Below, one piece after another: positions 17,543 to 25,680 of a stretch of DNA of 64,000 bases. Position 1 is the stretch's first letter; the number at the start of each line of letters is the position of its first letter. The stretch comes from Verrucomicrobiaceae bacterium UBA1938 (GTDB taxonomy: Bacteria; Verrucomicrobiota; Verrucomicrobiia; Verrucomicrobiales; Verrucomicrobiaceae): contig DDFC01000035.1 of the NCBI GenBank assembly GCA_002336895.1, positions 133,741-197,740 of the forward strand, in the 5' to 3' direction. The notes under the pieces were generated by a model. That model saw only the letters and a list, made by a program, of their open reading frames with translations. It did not search any database and was not told the origin of the DNA. The position numbers and the translations under genes are program-made.

Positions 17543-18547
17543 GTGCCATTCACTCCTCATTTTGAATCGCTTTGTCCTCAATGCCCTAATCGGTGCAATG
17601 AAGATGTGAGAACACGACGGATTGCCAACCGCAATACGGAGTTTCGTATTAATCAGGTATCAGCAATAGCGTGCACATTCGACGCGATTGCTCCTGGCTC
17701 TCCAAGTGACAGTGAAGCATCCCGAACTTTTGACCATTATCTCGAGCAGTTCGCGTCTAACGTAAAGAACGCCGGTAATTTTCTATACCCGAATGATTAC
17801 AAAGTTGACGCAGGCGCAGTTGCCAAAGTTGGCGGTGATCTGTTCGAAATTTTATTGTCTTCAGCACTTTGGAATGCCGCGACCGTTTGGAACAACTTCA
17901 TGACCACTGGTGTATGGAACTCATCTGTGTACACATGTCCTGATCGTAGCATTCCTACGCCCACAAGGCGAATTGCGATCGTTCAGCTTCCGAGAGGCTA
18001 CGATTCTACCAAGCTCTTCAACGCCGAGACTCGTGCTTCTTTGGATGCATTCGAGAACGCGCTTGCTATACAGGATTCAGAATTGCGGCTGTCGTGTCCG
18101 GATATCGTGGGCATTAGGCTTCCGGACCCTCAGGCCGAAGAAGCTTCAATTTTTCATGAGCCGTTATTGGATCTTAGCCAAACGTCCCAGATTCGATTGG
18201 CGAATGCTTTTCAGTCTTTTGAAGGCTCGTTAACAGGCAGGTCTTTGTTGTTTGCAATCGCTGCTAAACGATCAGTGCGGAGTGACCGCTTGTACCAACC
18301 CCTGTTTGAAGCGAATGTCCTGAAATTCTTGGTGGGCGAAGTGTTAAAAGGGTCTTCCTTCAGATTCCATGTGTATGTAGGTTCGACGGCTGGGGCGGAT
18401 GTGAGGGGGCACTATCGCGCAGCATCGCTAGTATCGCTTTTGCGAGGGGGGACGCCTTCCCGAGCTGTGGATTCATTGCACCATGCAGTTGCGCCAGTTT
18501 CCGCTGCTCAAAACATATTGAATGAACTGCCTAGCTTCCCGCTTTGA
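17543..18547 (+). CDS. type II restriction endonuclease, CCGG-family (Cfr10I/NgoMIV/AgeI-like)
   Basis: I start at the GTG at 17543, giving 334 residues; an in-frame TTG at 17498 would overlap the controller gene. The active-site residues fit the signature of the CCGG family: Pro-Asp in 'SCPDIVGI' (Asp187), Lys242 in 'AIAAKRSVRSDR' and Glu256 in 'YQPLFEAN'. The spacing is PD-X54-K-X13-E, within the published PD-X46-55-K-X13-E pattern of enzymes that cut sites containing CCGG. 'GGDLFEILLSSALWN' may supply the extra glutamate on the preceding helix. An N-terminal cysteine group 'CPQCPNRC' could bind a metal ion. Gene order (divergent methyltransferase, C protein, nuclease) supports the role. 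The outer bases of the target are unknown. Confidence 0.85.
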   Translation: MPFTPHFESLCPQCPNRCNEDVRTRRIANRNTEFRINQVSAIACTFDAIAPGSPSDSEASRTFDHYLEQFASNVKNAGNFLYPNDYKVDAGAVAKVGGDLFEILLSSALWNAATVWNNFMTTGVWNSSVYTCPDRSIPTPTRRIAIVQLPRGYDSTKLFNAETRASLDAFENALAIQDSELRLSCPDIVGIRLPDPQAEEASIFHEPLLDLSQTSQIRLANAFQSFEGSLTGRSLLFAIAAKRSVRSDRLYQPLFEANVLKFLVGEVLKGSSFRFHVYVGSTAGADVRGHYRAASLVSLLRGGTPSRAVDSLHHAVAPVSAAQNILNELPSFPL

Positions 18548-20113
18548 GCGGTGCGACTTAATGAGGCACATCACTTGTTGCAGACGCTGCTGGTGAGCTC
18601 GGTGTGTGAAGAAAGCGTTGGCTTTGCTTCCCGGATTGCATGCGGCTTTCCAGGGGTGGCGCTCGCTGCACGAGCTTACCCCTGGCTACACGCATTGATT
18701 CCCTCTGGGGATCAATGCGTCCGTGGGTTGGCACCCACGGCTACGGTTGTGACAGCCCTACGGGCTTGAGCAAGCCGGATTGCATTTGAAACGCGAATGG
18801 GGAGAAATGGCTGGGAATGATCGTGAGTTCGGGATCACATTTGCTTGCGTCGCCATTGCGGGCAGGAGTGCCCGCATCACTTGATACAGCCTACCCGTTG
18901 TCATAGGCCGGTTTGTTCATGGATCTCCAACCGGTATTCGTTCTCGGGCGTTTCATCGACCTTGCGGCAGTCGATGGTGAAGGTGGTGCGCAAGCGATGC
19001 CTGTCGTGGCCGGAGCGGACGGTGATCTCGAAATCGAAGGGCATGGTCATGTCCTGCAGGCGGATTTTGGTGGAACCTTCTGCCACGGGCATGCCGCCGA
19101 CGCGAAATCCGGGGTGCCGACCGACGGGGCGGACGTCGTGGATGGTTTCGATCTCGGTGTCGGGGACGCTTTGGCGAAGGATGTTCAGGGATATAGCGGT
19201 TCGCAAAACTCATTTCTAATGAGCAGGCTGTTTCTTGATCGTAGGTCATGGGCTTCGACGGCGGCTGGTTGAGGACAACCAGCCCTACCTGCGCCGGACA
19301 TGCGCCGCCCCCCCACGGCGAGGCAGGGGGGCGCTTGTGGATGGTCAATGAGGAATGAGGCGCGAGGGTTGATGCGGAGTGGGGGGAGATGGCGGAGCGC
19401 CGCACACGGAGTGTGCGGACCACTTTGCTGGCGCATGGGTGGAAGACCCGAGTGATAGTGTGGCGTTGGGGGGGCAACGAAGCGGAATGGCGGTGAGACG
19501 CTGCTGGTGGGCGCGGTGAGGGAAGAAAGCGTTGGGTTTGCTTCCCGAATTGTGGGGCGGCTTTCCAGGGGTGGCGCTCGCTGCGCGAGCTGACCCCTGG
19601 CTACCTTCTTGGACCCCTCCGGGGTCCTGATCTAGTGGCTGCGCCATTGCGGGTAGGAGTGCCCGCATCACTTGGAGGCGCGGGGTTCGCGTGGACTGGG
19701 TGGGGAAAGATAGCGGGCCCCGGTTCCACAGGAACCGGGCTACTTTGCTGGCGCATGCGCGATGCGGATGGGGAGGAATGAGCATGAATGATCGTGAAGG
19801 TGGAAACAGACCCGAAGTAAAGTGGTTCTGGCACGAACCTTATGGAGCTGAAGGCGGCTGGCTGGGGACAGCCAGCCCTACCTGTGCTGGGCATGCGCAG
19901 GCGGATGGTGTTTCAACGCGAATGGACACGAATTATTCCGAGTCCGGAATCAAGTTCGCTGGCGGAGCGATTGCGGGCAGGAGTGCCCGCATCACTTCCC
20001 AGTGACGTTGCCGTTGGTGGTGCGGAGAGGATGGGAGTTGCGGAGCGCCGCACAGAGGACTGTGCGGACCACATTGCTGGCGCATGCGCGAAACGCTTTA
20101 AAGTTTCCACGCT
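18548..20113. repeat. largely non-coding island of repeated hairpin modules
   Basis: After the endonuclease gene, about 1.6 kb is built from recurring modules. A unit starting CAGACGCTGCTGGTG or GAGACGCTGCTGGTG and ending CCCCTGGCTA occurs at about 18579-18694 and 19495-19606. A hairpin word GCGGGCAGGAGTGCCCGC occurs at 18851-18883, 19641-19675 (one change) and 19962-19998. A unit with a GGCTGG...CCAGCC hairpin followed by CTACCTG occurs at 19262-19306 and 19854-19900. A unit ending in CTTTGCTGGCGCATG, or a near-copy, occurs at 19391-19438, 19711-19765 and 20040-20090, with a different hairpin stem each time. Apart from the frame at 18901-19206, I see no gene here. Confidence 0.75.
18901..19206 (-). 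CDS. orphan coding segment of about 100 residues, unknown function
   Basis: This minus-strand frame, from a TTG at 19206 to a TGA at 18901-18903, has codons that end almost always in G or C and a balanced amino-acid mix, unlike the repeat modules around it. It includes 'IHDVRPVGRHPGFRVGG', 'MTMPFDFEITVRSGHDR' and 'FTIDCRKVDETPENEYRLEI'. This looks like a beta-rich domain or the C-terminal end of a longer protein. A stop codon lies just upstream of the TTG, and no ATG start precedes the first 30 residues. It may be a remnant whose 5' part was lost when the island formed, or a small gene with a weak start. No family is recognised. Confidence 0.45.
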   Translation of the reverse strand: MRTAISLNILRQSVPDTEIETIHDVRPVGRHPGFRVGGMPVAEGSTKIRLQDMTMPFDFEITVRSGHDRHRLRTTFTIDCRKVDETPENEYRLEIHEQTGL

Positions 20114-20401
20114 CTATTTAGCGGGAAGGACCTGGACGACGTCTAAGTGGACGTTGCCGGAGGCGTTGGTTGTGCGGAAGATGACGGCGGATTCTTCGCG
20201 ACTGAAGAGTTTAAAGTTTCAGGTTTAAAGTTTAAAGTTCCCGAGAGTGGATCATTTGGCGGGAAGGACCTGCACGGCGTCGAGGTGGACGTTGCCGGAG
20301 GCGTTGGCGGTGCGGAAGATGACGGCGGATTCTTCGCCGGCGGGGAATGCCGGAGGGAGTTTAAAGTTTCAGGTTTGAAGTTTAAAGTTCCCGAGAGCGG
20401 A
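20114..20401 (-). repeat. two extra copies of the 3' end of the oxidoreductase gene
   Basis: The last roughly 28 codons of the downstream-reading oxidoreductase (ending 'VHLDAVQVLPAK' and a stop) appear twice more past its stop codon. One copy is at about 20252-20343, ending in TGA; the other is at about 20114-20205, ending in TAG and reading 'VHLDVVQVLPAK'. Between the copies are TTTAAAGTT-rich spacers nearly identical to each other. The copies differ from the gene mainly at silent positions in the interior, but are almost identical in the last bases and spacer. Neither copy has a usable start, so I treat them as remnants. Confidence 0.8.
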
Positions 20402-22762
20402 TCATTTGGCGGGAAGGACCTGCACGGCATCCAAGTGGACGTTTCCGCCTGCGTTGGCTGTTCGGAAGATTACTGCAGCCTCTTCACCTGAATTGAACTT
20501 GTAAGTTCCCAAGCTGTAGGCGCCCTGGGGGTCTTTGGGGGATTTGGTTTGATCGACGGTGACGGTTTTTTCGCCGTCGGCGGTGAGGATGGTCACTGGG
20601 GCGGTTTTGGCGCGGTTTTCGTGGGGCTGGAAGTAGATGCGGACTTCGTAGCTGCCGGTCTGCTTGACGCTGAAGGGGAAGCGGGCGCTGGCGGCTGGAT
20701 CGGAGCTGTAGCTGTAGTGTTTGCCGACGTAGGGCTTGAGGCCTTCGCCGTGGGTCCATTTGCCGGTGAGCTCGGCTTCGGTGTCGTCGATGACGATGCC
20801 TTCGAGCTTCTTGGGGTCGATGGAGTCGGCGGAGGTGCCGGGAGGGGGGAGATCGGGGAGTTTTTTGGCGTTGGCGGGGAGGTAGAGATTCCCTTCGAGG
20901 GTGTCGCGGCGCATGGCTCCGGGCTGGGACATGAGGTCTTTGAGGATGTCGAGATACTGCTCATAGACGCCGCGGGGGGTGGTGTGGTGGCGGACGCAGA
21001 TCCAGGCGGCTTTGCCGACGACTTCTCCCATCATGCCGCAGGTGCGCATGACGCGGGTGGAGCCGAGGGCGTGGCGCTCGACGGAGATGGTGCGGCCGGC
21101 CATGAAGAGATTGCCGATGTCTTTGCTGTAGAAGCAGCGGTAGGGGACGGGGTAGCCGTTTTTGCGGTCGGTGTGCTTGCCGAATTCGGCGCGGGAGATG
21201 AAGGGATTGTCGGGGAAGTTTTTGGCGTACTGCTCTTTCGGATAGTGCAGGTCCTGGTCCCAGGTGGTGGGGACACAGCCGTCGGGGTGGATGATGCCTT
21301 TGACCATGTCTTCGCCGTTGAGGATCATGTCGCCAACGATGCGGCGGGATTCGCGGGGGCCGCCGATGTAGGCGAGCCAGGTGAGGTCGAAGCCGGCGTA
21401 TTTGTCGGCCTTGAGGGTCTTCAATGCGGTGACGGCTCCGTAAACGGCGCGGAAGTTGTGGTCGCGGATGAGTTCGAGGTCGTTGAGGGGGTGCTTGTCG
21501 AAGCCGCTTTCCCAGAACCACTCGCCGTGGACGTAGTCCTCAGGGGCGGGTGTGGGGGTGTAGCCGAGGTCGTAGCCTTTCATGTTTTCGGCGTTTTTTT
21601 TGCCGACGGGGGCCATGGGCTTGGGCTCGGGGAAGTCATCGAGCGTGAGGGGGAGAGCCCAGGGGGTGGCGGGCCAGGTGACGGGGTGCTTCAAGTTTTG
21701 CATGACCCACATGTTGCTCATGCCCATGCGGCCTTTTTCTTCCATCATGAACTCGGCTCCGGCGAGGGCGCCGACGCTGCCGTGGCCGGTGCAGTCCACG
21801 AAGAGCTTGCCGAGGAAGCGGGTTTCTTTGCCGGTTTTGGTATCGAGGCCGATGACGGAGCGGATGTTCTTTTTGTCGGCGGTCATTTCGACGCCGTAGA
21901 CGTGGGTGTTGAGGTGGAGGGAGATGGTTTTCTCGGCGTTGACGGTGTCTTCTTTGAGCTTGTCATTGAACTCCTGGGGATTGGCGGCGGGGCTGTTGCT
22001 GGCGCGGTCGGCGAATTCTTCGACGATCTCGCCGAGGTGGGGGTAGAGGCCACGGCGTGTGCCGCCCATGGCCCAGACCTGGATTTCGCTGGAGCCGTTG
22101 CCGCCGAGGACGGGGCGGTTTTGAATGAAGGCGACCTTGAGGCCCTGGCGTGCGCCGGAGATGGCGGCGCCCATGCCGGAGTAGCCGCCGCCGATGACGA
22201 CGAGGTCGTACTCGGGGGACTCGGGGGCTTTCTCCGGGAGGCCGAGGAGCTGGCGGCGGAGCTTGTTGGTAGCGGCGAAATCGGCGGGCGGGGTGAAGTC
22301 TTCGCCGTCTTTGGCGAGGATGAGGGCATCGATGCGGCCATCGAAGCCGGTGAGGTCGTGGAGGGCGAGGGTGGTTTTGCCGTTGCCGGTGATTTTGACG
22401 GGGGCGGCTTTTTCCCACTGCCAGTCTTTGCCGGTGGTGCCGAAGGTGTGGTCGAGTTTCTGGCCGTTGACGCTGATCTCGAAGCGGCCGGGGGCGCCGG
22501 TGGCATTGAAGGGGGCGACCCAGTTTTTGGTGCGGGCCCAGAGGGTGTAGGTGCCGACGGGGAGGTCGATGCTGGTGGTGGCGTCTTTGACGGGCTTGCC
22601 CATGCCGTGGGCCATGAGGTAGGGGGAACCCATGATGTCGATGAACTGGGTGTCGAGAACCCAGCCGCCGGGGGAGGAGAAGGATTCGGCCTCAAGCCAG
22701 AGGGGCTGCGCGTGCGCGGCGGTGGCGAGGGTGAGGAGGGTGGCGAGGAGGACGGATTTCAT
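20402..22762 (-). CDS. secreted FAD-dependent oxidoreductase with carbohydrate-binding-like flanks
   Basis: The protein has 786 residues from the ATG at 22762, chosen because it opens a good signal peptide (MKSVLLATLLTLATAAHA). After an N-terminal beta-domain (about 20-160, 'LWLEAESFSSPGGWVLD') resembling those on xanthan lyases, the FAD-binding fold begins at about 185 with 'YDLVVIGGGYSGMGAAISGA' and continues with 'GGNGSSEIQVW', 'LFVDCTGHGSVGALAGA' and 'GNLFMAGRTISVERHALGSTRVM'. These are typical of the FAD-dependent oxidoreductase family PF12831. A C-terminal beta-domain (about 665-786) ends 'GGNVHLDAVQVLPAK'. The family is common in polymer-degrading Verrucomicrobiota and Planctomycetota; the substrate is unknown but is likely a sugar or polysaccharide derivative. 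The coding region downstream of the stop carries two remnants of its tail. Confidence 0.85.
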   Translation of the reverse strand: MKSVLLATLLTLATAAHAQPLWLEAESFSSPGGWVLDTQFIDIMGSPYLMAHGMGKPVKDATTSIDLPVGTYTLWARTKNWVAPFNATGAPGRFEISVNGQKLDHTFGTTGKDWQWEKAAPVKITGNGKTTLALHDLTGFDGRIDALILAKDGEDFTPPADFAATNKLRRQLLGLPEKAPESPEYDLVVIGGGYSGMGAAISGARQGLKVAFIQNRPVLGGNGSSEIQVWAMGGTRRGLYPHLGEIVEEFADRASNSPAANPQEFNDKLKEDTVNAEKTISLHLNTHVYGVEMTADKKNIRSVIGLDTKTGKETRFLGKLFVDCTGHGSVGALAGAEFMMEEKGRMGMSNMWVMQNLKHPVTWPATPWALPLTLDDFPEPKPMAPVGKKNAENMKGYDLGYTPTPAPEDYVHGEWFWESGFDKHPLNDLELIRDHNFRAVYGAVTALKTLKADKYAGFDLTWLAYIGGPRESRRIVGDMILNGEDMVKGIIHPDGCVPTTWDQDLHYPKEQYAKNFPDNPFISRAEFGKHTDRKNGYPVPYRCFYSKDIGNLFMAGRTISVERHALGSTRVMRTCGMMGEVVGKAAWICVRHHTTPRGVYEQYLDILKDLMSQPGAMRRDTLEGNLYLPANAKKLPDLPPPGTSADSIDPKKLEGIVIDDTEAELTGKWTHGEGLKPYVGKHYSYSSDPAASARFPFSVKQTGSYEVRIYFQPHENRAKTAPVTILTADGEKTVTVDQTKSPKDPQGAYSLGTYKFNSGEEAAVIFRTANAGGNVHLDAVQVLPAK

Positions 22763-22959
22763 GGTTGCGGGTGGTTTTAAACGGGAAATGGCCCGCAATG
22801 CAATCATTGAGTCTTTGTTACGGTAACAGGCGGGGATGAGTTTAAAGTTAAAAGTTTAAGGTTTAAAGTTGGGGGAGCGGGAGGGGCGAATGGTCAGGAG
22901 GGAGAGGCTGGGTGCAGCGGAGAGGATGGATCGAGGACGATGGTGGGGCGATGGTGGGA

Positions 22960-22994
22960 AATAAAAAACGCGGTGCCTTTGGGAGGGCACCGCG
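22960..22994 (-). terminator. rho-independent terminator of the alcohol dehydrogenase transcript
   Basis: A perfect 9-base stem CGCGGTGCC/GGCACCGCG (22969-22977 and 22986-22994) with an 8-base loop is followed, on the minus strand, by six T residues (22963-22968). It lies about 45 bases after the dehydrogenase stop codon. Further along (about 22838-22876) are several TTTAAAGTT words like those after the oxidoreductase gene. Confidence 0.8.
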
Positions 22995-23039
22995 TGGTGG
23001 GGAGATTCGAAGAGGGGGGCGGGAGACCCCCGTTCCTTG

Positions 23040-24098
23040 TTATTCGGATTTGAGGGAGGCCATGTCGATGGAGAAGCGGTATTTGACGTCGCTCTTGAGG
23101 AGGCGGTCGTAGGCTTCGTTGATCTGCTGAATGGGGATGATTTCGACGTCGGAGGTGATGTTGTGGGTGCCGCAGAAGTCGAGCATTTCCTGGGTTTCGG
23201 CGATGCCGCCGATGAGGGATCCGGCGAGGCGCTTGCGACCGAAGAGGAGGCCGAAGGCGGAGACGGGGAGAGGTTTGTCGGGAGCGCCGACGAGGGTGAG
23301 GGTGCCGTCGATTTTGAGGAGGTTGAGGTAGCTGTTGATGTCGTGATCAGCGGAGACAGTGTCGAGGATGAAGTCGAAGCTGAAGGCGTGGCGCTGCATT
23401 TCGTTGGCGTCGGAGGAGATGATGACCTCATCGGCACCGAGGGCGAGGGCGGCGTCTTTCTTTTTGGGCGAGGTGGAGATGACGACGGTGTGGGCGCCGA
23501 AGGCGTGGGCGAATTTGACGCCCATGTGGCCGAGGCCGCCGAGACCGACGACGCCGACTTTTTTGCCTTTGAGATCTCCCCAGCGGCGCATGGGGGAGTA
23601 GGTGGTGATGCCGGCGCAGAGGAGCGGGGCAACGCCGGGGAGGCTGAGGTTTGCGGGGACGGTAAGGGCGAAATGCTCATCGACCACAATGGAGGAGGAG
23701 TAGCCGCCGTAGGTGACGGGGGCGGTGCCGTGCTTGTCGGGGGAATTGTAAGTGAAGGTGGCGTGGGGGCAGAACTGCTCGAGATTGGCGGCGCACTGGG
23801 GGCAGGACTGGTCGGAGCCGACGAGGCAGCCGACGCCGACGATGTCGCCGCGTTTGTGTTTTTTCACCGCGGAGCCGACCTGGGTGATGCGGCCGACGAT
23901 TTCGTGGCCGGGGACGCAGGGATAGACGGTGGGCATGGCGCTCCACTCATTGCGGGCCTGATGGAGGTCGGAGTGGCAGACGCCGCAGTAGAGGATGTCG
24001 ATCTCGACGTCGCGGTCGGTGGGGTCGCGGCGGGGGATACTGAGGTGGGAGAGTGTGGAGGTGGGGCTGGAGGCGGCGTAGGCTTTGGCGGTGGGCAT
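23040..24098 (-). CDS. zinc-dependent NAD(P) alcohol dehydrogenase (YahK/cinnamyl alcohol dehydrogenase-like)
   Basis: The 352-residue protein is a medium-chain dehydrogenase. Catalytic zinc ligands are Cys in 'YCGVCHSDLH' and His-Glu in 'VPGHEIVG'. The structural zinc site is formed by the four cysteines of 'GCLVGSDQSCPQCAANLEQFC'. The cofactor-binding motif is 'GVVGLGGLGHMGVKFA' (GxGGxG). These features place it with YahK, AdhA and the cinnamyl-alcohol-type dehydrogenases, which reduce aldehydes using NADPH. The ATG at 24098 fits the usual N-terminus; an upstream in-frame start would overlap the cupin gene, which ends 25 bases upstream. The two are probably one operon, ending in the terminator just downstream. 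A role in aldehyde detoxification is plausible but not shown. Confidence 0.9.
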   Translation of the reverse strand: MPTAKAYAASSPTSTLSHLSIPRRDPTDRDVEIDILYCGVCHSDLHQARNEWSAMPTVYPCVPGHEIVGRITQVGSAVKKHKRGDIVGVGCLVGSDQSCPQCAANLEQFCPHATFTYNSPDKHGTAPVTYGGYSSSIVVDEHFALTVPANLSLPGVAPLLCAGITTYSPMRRWGDLKGKKVGVVGLGGLGHMGVKFAHAFGAHTVVISTSPKKKDAALALGADEVIISSDANEMQRHAFSFDFILDTVSADHDINSYLNLLKIDGTLTLVGAPDKPLPVSAFGLLFGRKRLAGSLIGGIAETQEMLDFCGTHNITSDVEIIPIQQINEAYDRLLKSDVKYRFSIDMASLKSE

Positions 24099-24123
24099 GG
24101 GAGTAGTGGGGATGTTGAGAGGG

Positions 24124-24534
24124 TTAGTTGAGCTGAGTGGGCTGCTGGTATTCTTCGTCGGTGACGTGCTCCAACCAGTCCACGACTTTGCCATCGAGGC
24201 TTTCCTGGATGGCGATGTGGGTCATGGCGGTGGTGGGTGAGGCGCCGTGCCAGTGTTTTTCACCGGGCGGGAACCAGACGACATCGCCGGGGTGGATTTC
24301 GACGACGGGGCCGCCGAGGCGCTGGGCGCGACCACAGCCGGAGGTGACGATGATGGTCTGGCCGAGGGGATGGGTGTGCCAGGCGGTGCGGGCACCGGGC
24401 TCGAATGTGACGGTGGCTCCGGCGACGCGGGCTGGGGCCTCGGTTTGGACGAGGGGATCGATGCGCACGGTGCCGGTGAACCAGGTGGCGGGGCCCTGGG
24501 CGGAGGGGCGTGAGCCGTTGCGGTGGATGTCCAT
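24124..24534 (-). CDS. cupin-domain protein
   Basis: The 136-residue protein is a single cupin barrel. The first metal-binding motif is 'PGARTAWHTHPLGQTIIVTSG' split as G-x5-H-x-H with a following Gly, and the second is 'GDVVWFPPGEKHWHGASP'. The histidines would bind a divalent metal. Similar small cupins occur beside alcohol dehydrogenases and carboxymuconolactone-decarboxylase-like genes and some act as hydroxynitrile lyases or isomerases, but the reaction here is unknown. It is divergent from a LacI-type regulator gene with 138 bases between, and 25 bases upstream of the dehydrogenase. The regulator may therefore control the pair; no clear palindromic operator was found between them. Confidence 0.85.
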   Translation of the reverse strand: MDIHRNGSRPSAQGPATWFTGTVRIDPLVQTEAPARVAGATVTFEPGARTAWHTHPLGQTIIVTSGCGRAQRLGGPVVEIHPGDVVWFPPGEKHWHGASPTTAMTHIAIQESLDGKVVDWLEHVTDEEYQQPTQLN

Positions 24535-24672
24535 GGGAGTATGGAGAGGGTTACGCCTGCGAATGGTTTAGCAGCGGTTTATTGTGCTCAAGTTTCAGCC
24601 AGTGAAGCGAAACGAGGGAGAGAGGGCAAGAGCAAGATTGGATTCGCGAGGAGGCCGTGTGTAGGATGCGGG

Positions 24673-25680
24673 ATGGCACGCCCCTCCATGAACGACATCG
24701 CCCTGCGGCTTGGGATTTCCAAGATGACGGTGTCGCGTGCGCTGCGTGGCGGGAAGCATGTGGAGGCGGAGCTGAGGTGGAGGATTTTGGGAGTGGCAGA
24801 GGAGATGGGGTATCGGCCGGACCCGGAGATCTCGAAGCTGATGACGCACATGCGGCGGACGAGGCGGACGGCTGAGCCGCAGACGCTGGCTTTTGTGTGG
24901 GCGGAGCGGAGCTCGCGGGAGAGGGAAAGCTCTTCGTGGTCGCAGCAACTGGTGCTGGGAGCGCACCGGCAGGCGGAGAAGCTGGGGTTTCGGCTGGAGG
25001 AGTTTCAGCTCTCTGCGAGGGGAATGACGGGAAGGAGGCTGTCTGAGATCCTAGAAGCGCGGGGAATACCGGGATTCATCCTCTCTCCGCTGGTATCGCG
25101 CAGCCGCGGGCATGTGAGCATGGCGTGGGAGAAGTTTTGCAGCGTGGTGATCGGCCTGGGGTATGCGAGGCCGCAGCTGCACCGGGTGCACCACCACCAC
25201 TATCTGGGCATGATGACGGCGCTGCGGATGCTGAAGAAGCAGGGGTGCAAGCGGATCGGGTTTTACTGCGGGAGCACGATCAACGAGCGGATGTTTCGGG
25301 CGTGGTCGGCGAGCTTTCTGGCGCATCATCCGCTGGCGAAGCCGGGGGAGCTGCTGGCGTTGAGGAAAGTGATGAGCCGACTGGATTTTCAAGAGTGGCT
25401 GCGCCGAGCGAAGCCGGAGGTGGTGATCGACAGCGGGCACCTGGTGAAGGAGTGGCTGGATGAGGTGCCGGGAGCACGCAGGCCGCAGCATGTCACGCTA
25501 GGCTGGCGTGCGGACATGCCTGAGGTGGCGGGAGTGGACCAGCAGGCGAATGTGCTGGGTGCTGCGGCGGTGGACCTGCTGGTGACGCAGTACCAGCAAA
25601 ATGAGCGTGGTATTCCCGAGTCCCCTCGAATCGTGATGACGGAAGGGCGATGGTGGGCGGCAGGGAGGCCCCTGCCATAA
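24673..25680 (+). CDS. LacI-family transcriptional regulator
   Basis: The 335-residue protein has the LacI DNA-binding head: helix-turn-helix 'MNDIALRLGISKMTVSRALRG' (residues 5-25), then 'LRWRILGVAEEMGYRPDPEISKLM', whose hinge differs from the usual 'GYRPNxxAR' motif. A periplasmic-binding-protein-like sensor domain follows (about 60-330), with 'GIPGFILSPLV', 'KQGCKRIGFYCGS' and 'VAGVDQQANVLGAAAVDLL'. The ATG at 24673 is chosen because the DNA-binding domain begins immediately; an in-frame start at 24523 would overlap the cupin gene. Such diverged LacI proteins are expanded in Verrucomicrobiota. Effector unknown. It probably controls the divergent cupin and dehydrogenase genes, based on position only. 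Confidence 0.88.
   Translation: MARPSMNDIALRLGISKMTVSRALRGGKHVEAELRWRILGVAEEMGYRPDPEISKLMTHMRRTRRTAEPQTLAFVWAERSSRERESSSWSQQLVLGAHRQAEKLGFRLEEFQLSARGMTGRRLSEILEARGIPGFILSPLVSRSRGHVSMAWEKFCSVVIGLGYARPQLHRVHHHHYLGMMTALRMLKKQGCKRIGFYCGSTINERMFRAWSASFLAHHPLAKPGELLALRKVMSRLDFQEWLRRAKPEVVIDSGHLVKEWLDEVPGARRPQHVTLGWRADMPEVAGVDQQANVLGAAAVDLLVTQYQQNERGIPESPRIVMTEGRWWAAGRPLP

Noticed and set aside
18551..18769. 72-codon frame after the endonuclease gene
   Set aside because: It lies in a repeat module whose second copy does not preserve the frame.
18548..20113. Possible insertion sequence in the repeat island
   Set aside because: No transposase frame or target-site duplication was found; only short hairpin modules are present.
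20143..20430. Minus-strand 95-codon frame with an internal repeat
   Set aside because: It is a wrong-register reading of the duplicated oxidoreductase tails; the register matching the parent gene shows the true relationship.
20549..22780. 743-codon plus-strand frame opposite the FAD oxidoreductase
   Set aside because: The product is almost only Gly, Ala, Val, Asp and Glu, the expected antisense pattern of this gene; the minus strand has clear FAD-binding motifs.
23037..24131. Plus-strand frame opposite the alcohol dehydrogenase
   Set aside because: Low-complexity acidic product without motifs; the minus strand encodes an intact zinc dehydrogenase.
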